This document shows positions 5,351 through 9,376 of a stretch of DNA of 9,376 nucleotides, in pieces. Position 1 is the first letter of the stretch. Each line of letters begins with the position of its first letter. The notes under the pieces are model-generated. The model searched no databases and had not been told where the DNA came from. It saw only the letters and a program-made list of their open reading frames with translations. The position numbers were made by a program, and so were the translations under genes. This stretch comes from an uncultured Selenomonadales bacterium (lineage in GTDB: Bacteria; Bacillota; Negativicutes; Selenomonadales; Selenomonadaceae), in contig CALGGP010000187.1 of assembly GCA_937915885.1 (NCBI GenBank), positions 1-9,376 on the forward strand. Reading direction: 5' to 3'.

Positions 5351-7171
5351 TCAGTACATCTCCATCGCGTTGTAGTCATCGAATCGGGATGCAAATTTTT
5401 GCCAAGCGTAGGCAAGTTCCCCATTGCGTTCGACATTTTTGATTCCGAAGTCGTATATCTCGGAGAGAATTTTCATCGCCGGAGGATAGCAATGCTCAAT
5501 TGCCGTGTTTATGTATCGAAGCCCTTTCTCGGGCTCGTCCTTCGTAAACACGCGGCTGACCAATTTTCGATTGGGTTCCAATATGCAGTCTGCGGGATCG
5601 CAATACCAGAGACCGGCTCTCGCCATTGCAAAGATGCAACCTTCGTCCGCCATCTTCTTAATGCTGTAGACGCAATTTATTTTGACCGTAGCATTGACTT
5701 TATCATCGGTGTACAAGTTTACCAGCAGAATGTATCGAGCGATCTTGAATCCCTCATCCGCTTTTGCTCTCAAGCGTCTTACGTCAATATGTTGCCTGTA
5801 ATATTTCATGAGCAGATAACAGGCGTACGACAACGAACTGCGCTCGACCTGCTCCCACAGCACCTCCACTCCTCGCTCGTCAAAATTCCTCTCGATCGTT
5901 TTCTTGTAACTGAAAAACCGACCGCTCATCGCAATTATGTGATCGAACACCTCCAATTTTCCCTTCATTTTGTCGAGCTGATCCATTACGGATTTTTTGA
6001 GGGCTCGGAACCGCGCTTCGTCCAACTCCGGATGGAGCAACTGCAGTTGTTCTTGTTTCTGAAGTACATCGCTGAGCTCGTCGTCCTTTTTGGGCGCTAA
6101 CTTTTCTACTTCCGTCGAGTACCAAACCGCCAATTGATCCAAAAAAATATCCTTCGTGCCGACGTACTCTGATATCGACAACAGCTCGGGATAAGTCGCG
6201 TCATTGAGCATGTAGAGCATGTAGCAGAGCAGCGGCTCGAACGGATTTTGATATATGGCGTTGATGATCTCCAACGGAGTAACCGGTCTGTAGTTTTGAG
6301 CTTTGCTTATGAGGCTCTCGGTATTTTTGATTGCATCTCGATCGAGGACGTGATGCAGACCGATGATCGGCACGACGCCGTTGAATACGTCTTGGCAGAT
6401 TGCCTCCATGCAATCCTTGAGATACGCCGACATGTTCTTGCCATTGGCGAAACTTTTATCTCGAAACACTTTGTCCTTCAACTCGTCGAGCTTTTTGCGA
6501 TCGCGCGAATCGGTAAGGCTGTCGCCGATGCTTCGGACGGCGTCGGTCGCCATATTCAGGAGCCCCGCCTTGATTGCACCGCTGATGGCGCCGGTAATGC
6601 CTTCACCGCCCCCGTACCATTTCGATCGGGAGTCTCGCTCGAGTTGACGATAGCTCGCCAATTGCTCGGCAACTTTTTGAACTTCAGCATACACATCCAT
6701 AAACGGCTGAAGATATTTATTGGCGCTGACGGAGCCGTCATTTTGGCAGATTGTATAAAATTTTTCCGTGCTGATATTGACGTTGCGAGTACGCTTGATC
6801 ACGCCGACCGCCATGTCAAGCGTCTCGCGGAGCTTATCGGCGAACAGTTTCATTCCGACAGAATATAATTCATCGAAGTTGTGAACTCTTCGGTCGTACT
6901 CGGAGGAAAATTCTTTCCTCTTGTTGTAGGCATTCACGACGAAGATTTTACGGACGGCGTTGTATTCGACGAACTCTTTGCCGAAAACATGTTCGACGCC
7001 CATCAGAGAAAATTTCACCTCGCCGGTTGCGATGTTCTCGAGCTTTGCGTTTTTGGTTTCGAGCTTGGATTTTTTCAATTTCTCCATGTGCTCGGCGATT
7101 GACAAGCCGCACTCCATACAAAACATTGCGTCGGGAAAAAGTTCGGCTCCACATTTGGGACAATACTTCAA
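5351..7171 (-). CDS. Large zinc-ribbon protein with glycine-rich segment and Sel1-like C-terminus
   Basis: The protein has 606 residues. A zinc ribbon has C4-x2-C7 and C18-x2-C21, the same spacing as in the downstream protein. Charged helices (25-180) precede a Gly/Ala-rich amphipathic stretch at about 187-219 (GGGEGITGAISGAIKAGLLN) that could insert into or lie on a membrane. A helical region follows with the pattern NPFEPLLCYMLY ... SISEYVGTKDIF (about 309-343), which I recall from other Firmicute zinc-ribbon proteins with a similar Gly-rich segment. Sel1-like repeats fill about 466-600. I chose TTG at 7171 because it gives the standard zinc-ribbon opening MKYCPKCG, has GAGGAG four bases upstream, and leaves a normal leader. 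The ATG at 7207 would lie about five bases from the predicted transcription start. First gene of operon A. No enzyme domain is seen. Confidence 0.85.
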   Translation of the reverse strand: MKYCPKCGAELFPDAMFCMECGLSIAEHMEKLKKSKLETKNAKLENIATGEVKFSLMGVEHVFGKEFVEYNAVRKIFVVNAYNKRKEFSSEYDRRVHNFDELYSVGMKLFADKLRETLDMAVGVIKRTRNVNISTEKFYTICQNDGSVSANKYLQPFMDVYAEVQKVAEQLASYRQLERDSRSKWYGGGEGITGAISGAIKAGLLNMATDAVRSIGDSLTDSRDRKKLDELKDKVFRDKSFANGKNMSAYLKDCMEAICQDVFNGVVPIIGLHHVLDRDAIKNTESLISKAQNYRPVTPLEIINAIYQNPFEPLLCYMLYMLNDATYPELLSISEYVGTKDIFLDQLAVWYSTEVEKLAPKKDDELSDVLQKQEQLQLLHPELDEARFRALKKSVMDQLDKMKGKLEVFDHIIAMSGRFFSYKKTIERNFDERGVEVLWEQVERSSLSYACYLLMKYYRQHIDVRRLRAKADEGFKIARYILLVNLYTDDKVNATVKINCVYSIKKMADEGCIFAMARAGLWYCDPADCILEPNRKLVSRVFTKDEPEKGLRYINTAIEHCYPPAMKILSEIYDFGIKNVERNGELAYAWQKFASRFDDYNAMEMY

Positions 7172-7218
7172 CACTCTCCTCAAGCCCCCTTCAAAAATGG
7201 ATTTCATAACTCGTTGGA

Positions 7219-7247
7219 ATTGTATAACGATAGTTGTAAAGTATCAA
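7219..7247 (-). promoter_or_regulatory. Sigma-70 promoter of operon A
   Basis: Read on the minus strand: -35 TTGATA (7242-7247), 17-bp spacer, -10 TACAAT (7219-7224). The predicted transcript would start near 7212, giving a leader of about 41 bases before the TTG at 7171. It overlaps the putative xre promoter on the other strand. Confidence 0.78.
7223..7238. promoter_or_regulatory. Putative XRE operator in the operon A / xre control region
   Basis: TATAAC-GATA-GTTGTA is a dyad with five of six arm positions paired, at the same place relative to the promoter as the perfect dyad at 3729-3744. It overlaps the operon A -10 and the predicted xre -35, so one bound dimer could repress both directions, including autoregulation of xre. 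Confidence 0.5.
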
Positions 7248-7263
7248 GGTCGATTAGTAATAT
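7234..7263 (+). promoter_or_regulatory. Possible xre promoter, overlapping the operon A promoter
   Basis: On the plus strand: -35 TTGTAA (7234-7239), 18-bp spacer, -10 TAATAT (7258-7263). It would give a leader of about 64 bases before the GTG at 7334. In copy B the matching hexamers are TTATAA and CAATAT; the loss of the first T of the -10 suggests decay after xre was lost there. Confidence 0.45.
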
Positions 7264-7333
7264 GGTTAGTACAATTGTCGACAAAAGTTCTTTATCATTA
7301 GACGCGAAAACTAATGAGTGAGGACGTGTTGAC

Positions 7334-7687
7334 GTGACGACGAACAGCGAATTTAATACGACCATCGGCAAGAGGATACGCCGATTGAGAGAAGCGCTCG
7401 GCAAGACGCGCGATCAGATTTCGGAGGAAGCAGGCATCTCGTCACAGTTTTTGTTTTACATCGAGACGGGGCAAAAAAGTATGTCGGCGAAGACGATCGT
7501 CAATCTGTCGAAGGCGCTCAACGTCTCGACGGATTATCTTTTACTGGGGCATGAGGAGTATTCGGCAATGCCGGGCGCGGCGGCGATCTCGAACATCGCA
7601 AAGATACTGGCGGGTTTGTCGCTCGACAAGTTGAGTTTGGCGGAAAAATTCATCGCCGATTTCTCCAACGGCGCTCGACAGAAATAA
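7334..7687 (+). CDS. XRE (Cro/CI-type) helix-turn-helix transcriptional regulator
   Basis: The protein has 117 residues. The N-terminal HTH_3 domain (about 11-73) shows the usual five-helix pattern: IGKRIRRLREALGKTRDQIS, a second helix ending SEEAG, a recognition helix SSQFLFYIETG, and a closing LSKALNVSTDYLLLG. Residues 74-117 form a short C-terminal part that may serve dimerisation; no sensor domain or protease motif is seen. The GTG start at 7334 follows GTGAGG at a 10-base spacing; no ATG is available before the HTH. It is divergent from operon A and shares a control region with it. The same region, with this gene's start but not its body, sits before operon B. Likely an autoregulated repressor of both operons; the signal it senses is unknown. 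Confidence 0.92.
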   Translation: MTTNSEFNTTIGKRIRRLREALGKTRDQISEEAGISSQFLFYIETGQKSMSAKTIVNLSKALNVSTDYLLLGHEEYSAMPGAAAISNIAKILAGLSLDKLSLAEKFIADFSNGARQK

Positions 7688-7717
7688 AAAAAGCCGCCGC
7701 CTTTGTCGGGCGACGGT
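7686..7717. terminator. Terminator between xre and the lectin-fold gene
   Basis: GCCGCCGCC (7693-7701) pairs with GGCGACGGT (7709-7717): eight of nine positions, 7-base loop. On the minus strand it is followed by a run of seven T (complement of 7686-7692), a good terminator for the lectin-fold gene. On the plus strand the downstream T content is weak, so termination of xre here is less certain. Confidence 0.75.
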
Positions 7718-7738
7718 CTCAAAAATCTTTTCAATCAA

Positions 7739-8542
7739 TCAAGAATCCCATTCGCAGATAAAACCGAAGTTCGCAATTCCGTAATACGGATGATCACTTC
7801 CGTCCGATCCGATATCGTTCCAAGTCGCAAGCCAAAACTTGTTGACGTTTTTAGCGTCCCCAAGCAGCATGATGGTATCTTCGACACCACCGGCATTGTT
7901 GGGCTCGCCGTAACCCCAATGCGCATAAGTAAACGGCTCGTCAGTCACCCACTCCCAATTGCCCAAGTGATTTCGGAAGCCACCGAGCCAATATCCATGC
8001 TTGACGCCTTCCTGCATGATCAATTTGTAAATTTCTCCCTGCTCCTGTTCAGAGGTGATCGTCGCTAAATGTCCGCCGAGCGCCTTGCAACGTTGATTTG
8101 CCTCCTGCCACGTCATACCTTCGTTGAAAACTTTGTATCGATGCAGGTGATTTCCTTGATCAGAGTCATCGAACAATACCTTATCAAAGTTGTCAGTATC
8201 TATCAAAGCGATCACGACGACTTTGCACAGCGAGCCGTCCTCGGAAAATTTGACCTGCTCGTCTATCAATTTAAAGGCGGCTCGCGTAATGACCTTGATC
8301 TGATCTTGCGTGAGTTTGAAGTTGTTGGCTTCGCTGTAACTTTCGACAAAAAATCCGATCTGCTCGGCAAGTTTGCGTTTCGCGTCGGCAAGTGCAACTT
8401 CCTTTGCGGTCTCTTGAGTGTCTCGTTGACCAAGTCGATACTCACCCTCGGCAGAAACTTCTTGCGTCTCTGCGAATGCCGAAGGGCTGAAACACATCAA
8501 CGCCATCAAACAGGACGCCAAAAATTTTTTCATGAGATTCAT
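7739..8542 (-). CDS. Secreted protein with C-terminal C-type lectin fold
   Basis: The protein has 267 residues. A signal peptide is visible (basic MNLMKK, hydrophobic core, likely cleavage after SAFA at 24). Residues about 35-125 resemble LPP20-like periplasmic or outer-membrane domains (TQETAKEVALADAKRKLAEQ), a weak match from memory. Residues about 135-265 are a C-type lectin domain: WLGG at 185-188, a WEWVTDEP strand, the calcium/sugar motif EPN at 213-215, WND at 241-243, and FICEW at the end. C152 and C263 fit the outer disulfide; the usual inner pair is missing. EPN is the mannose-type motif, so sugar binding is plausible, but many bacterial members bind proteins. The start is the ATG at 8542, eight bases after GAGGAGG; an in-frame TTG at 8656 overlaps the upstream gene. 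It lies 107 bases after the aldolase gene, across a terminator, and no clear promoter of its own was found. Confidence 0.88.
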   Translation of the reverse strand: MNLMKKFLASCLMALMCFSPSAFAETQEVSAEGEYRLGQRDTQETAKEVALADAKRKLAEQIGFFVESYSEANNFKLTQDQIKVITRAAFKLIDEQVKFSEDGSLCKVVVIALIDTDNFDKVLFDDSDQGNHLHRYKVFNEGMTWQEANQRCKALGGHLATITSEQEQGEIYKLIMQEGVKHGYWLGGFRNHLGNWEWVTDEPFTYAHWGYGEPNNAGGVEDTIMLLGDAKNVNKFWLATWNDIGSDGSDHPYYGIANFGFICEWDS

Positions 8543-8596
8543 GTTCACCGCCTCCTCGGTTGATCTTTCAACGCTCGAAAAAATTTTCCTGCAATC

Positions 8597-8628
8597 AAAA
8601 ACCGCCGCCTTCACCGACGACGGTTTTT
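8597..8628. terminator. Terminator downstream of the aldolase gene
   Basis: AAAAACCGCCGCC (8597-8609) pairs with GACGACGGTTTTT (8616-8628) over 13 positions including two G-T wobbles, with a 6-base loop. The A/T ends make it symmetric. It lies between the end of the aldolase gene and the start of the lectin-fold gene, both on the minus strand, so they are probably separate transcripts unless read-through occurs. Confidence 0.85.
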
Positions 8629-8649
8629 GTTCGGACGGTCGATTGTCGA

Positions 8650-9327
8650 TCAGCAATCTGCCATGGTTTTGCCGTTGCCGACAAGTCCCTCGAAATCGCT
8701 GATGAACTGATTGATCGCAGAGGTGATTGCCTCGTTCTTGACGAGCGCGAAGATCACATCGGGTGATGCCGTTGACGCTCCGATCCCGTACTCGGCGAGC
8801 TCGAGCAGCTGTTGAGAATTTTTGAAGCTGGCGGCAAGCACCTCCGCCTTGAAATTATTGTTTTTGAAGATGTCGTGAATGTGGCGGGCGATCTCGACGC
8901 CGTCATAGCCCATGTTGTCGATGCGGTTGATGTAAGGCGCGGCATACGAGGCGCCGGACTTCGCCGCGAGAAATGCCTGCAACGGAGTGTAGATCGCCGT
9001 CGCCGTAATGCTGATGCCTTCGTTTTTGAGAATGCGCATGGCTTTGAAGCCTTCTTGGATCGACGGGATTTTGACGTAGGTGTTATCGCCGAGCTCCTTG
9101 ACGATGCGGTGCGCGTCGGCAATCATGCCCGTCGCCGTCCGAGCAATCACCTGAACATGCAGCTCCGCGTCGGCGCCGATGAAGTCTCTGATCTCGTGCA
9201 GAACTTCATAGGGATTGCGACCGCTCTTGGCGAGGATCGTGGGGTTGGTGGTGACGCCGTCGACGGGATAATACTCGTAGAGTTCCTTGATCTGTTCGAT
9301 GTGCGCGTCGTCAATGATCAGTTTCAT
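8650..9327 (-). CDS. fsa: Fructose-6-phosphate aldolase (transaldolase-like)
   Basis: This 225-residue protein is close to the usual 215-220 of the short transaldolase/FSA subfamily. It is a cytoplasmic class I aldolase of the TIM-barrel fold. Members split fructose-6-phosphate into dihydroxyacetone and glyceraldehyde-3-phosphate, or act as transaldolases. Visible motifs: DGVTTNPT (23-30), the Schiff-base lysine K86 in YVKIPS, and APYINRID with Y132. Tyr at this position is typical of fructose-6-phosphate aldolase, whereas TalC-type transaldolases usually have Phe, so FSA activity is favoured but not proven. LAASFKN follows at 164-170. The start is the ATG at 9327, after GAAGGAG; an in-frame start 36 bases earlier has no support. 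The gene has its own terminator. Its promoter may lie beyond the right edge. Confidence 0.93.
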   Translation of the reverse strand: MKLIIDDAHIEQIKELYEYYPVDGVTTNPTILAKSGRNPYEVLHEIRDFIGADAELHVQVIARTATGMIADAHRIVKELGDNTYVKIPSIQEGFKAMRILKNEGISITATAIYTPLQAFLAAKSGASYAAPYINRIDNMGYDGVEIARHIHDIFKNNNFKAEVLAASFKNSQQLLELAEYGIGASTASPDVIFALVKNEAITSAINQFISDFEGLVGNGKTMADC

Positions 9328-9376
9328 GTAATTCACTCCTTCAAAAAAATTAATCCCGCCCACCCATTAGGGGCTG
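9328..9376. other. Short intergenic edge, possibly intergenic-repeat end
   Basis: This holds the aldolase ribosome binding site, an A/T-rich leader and a GC-rich edge (CGCCCACCCATTAGGGGCTG). The edge is reminiscent of palindromic intergenic repeats common in gut Firmicutes. No promoter could be assigned. The repeat identity is a guess from the visible edge only. Confidence 0.25.

Larger units (their letters stand above)
7219..7336. repeat. Duplicated control region, copy A (intact, between operon A and xre)
   Basis: Two blocks are shared with the operon B upstream region: 7219-7276 (48 of 58 identical to 3725-3782) and 7312-7336 (identical to 3782-3806). Bases 7277-7311 are unique to this copy. 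Because it lies between two intact divergent genes, this copy is taken as the ancestral arrangement. Confidence 0.9.

Noticed and set aside
5123..6100. Plus-strand open frame of 325 codons
   Set aside because: It lies antisense across the junction of two well-supported zinc-ribbon genes, has no ribosome binding site or recognisable domain, and shows the biased composition of a shadow frame.
8490..8500. Possible lipobox cysteine (C17) in the lectin signal peptide
   Set aside because: The residue before the cysteine is Met, which does not fit a lipobox, and a normal cleavage site (SAFA) follows a few residues later.
8543..8656. N-terminal extension of the lectin-fold protein
   Set aside because: It would run through the aldolase terminator and overlap the aldolase stop; the ATG at 8542 has a GAGGAGG site and gives a proper signal peptide.
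1..9376. CRISPR array, tRNA, rRNA, transposase or phage structural genes
   Set aside because: No regularly spaced repeats, cloverleaf-like sequence, rRNA-like segment or transposase/phage motifs were seen on either strand.

Overview
This window looks like a chromosomal segment of an anaerobic Firmicute, most likely a diderm Negativicutes (Selenomonas-like) organism. That placement is inference. It rests on a family A flavodiiron protein, strong AGGAGG-type ribosome binding sites, several TTG starts, a secreted C-type-lectin-fold protein and a fructose-6-phosphate aldolase. I see no rRNA, tRNA, CRISPR array or transposase.

Layout. (1) Positions 136-1646, plus strand: a small three-helix membrane protein followed by a flavodiiron oxygen or NO reductase, ended by a bidirectional terminator. 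(2) Positions 3698 down to 1731, minus strand, 'operon B': a YkvA/DUF1232 membrane protein, a TPR/Sel1-like protein with a CFI-box C-terminal domain, two tiny paralogous proteins ending in a hydrophobic AA(F/Y)GISKL segment, and a 57-residue Cys/His mini-protein. (3) Positions 7171 down to 3817, minus strand, 'operon A': two large proteins that begin with an identically spaced zinc ribbon (C4, C7, C18, C21) and carry Sel1-like helical repeats. One has a glycine-rich, possibly membrane-inserting segment; the other has a C-terminal transmembrane hairpin. (4) Positions 7334-7687, plus strand: a Cro/CI-type (XRE) regulator, divergent from operon A. (5) Minus strand: a secreted two-domain protein with a C-type lectin fold (8542 down to 7739) and a fructose-6-phosphate aldolase (9327 down to 8650), each with a terminator behind it.

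The most interesting part is 1731-7687. The intergenic control region between operon A and the xre gene (7219-7336) has a diverged second copy in front of operon B (3725-3806). Both copies hold a near-consensus sigma-70 promoter reading into the minus-strand operon, with a 17-bp spacer and a dyad TATAAC-N4-GTTRTA lying across the -10/spacer. The operon-B copy also retains the ribosome binding site and GTG start of xre, followed by no xre gene. The simplest reading is one XRE-controlled regulon of two operons and eight genes, made by a duplication that left a truncated xre start behind. Its members are zinc-ribbon, TPR/Sel1 and small membrane proteins. They suggest an envelope-associated assembly or stress/defence-like module, but none has a recognisable catalytic domain and I do not assign a function.

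Both window ends carry GC-rich sequence that may be intergenic repeat or terminator material. No stretch longer than about 300 bases lacks a gene.
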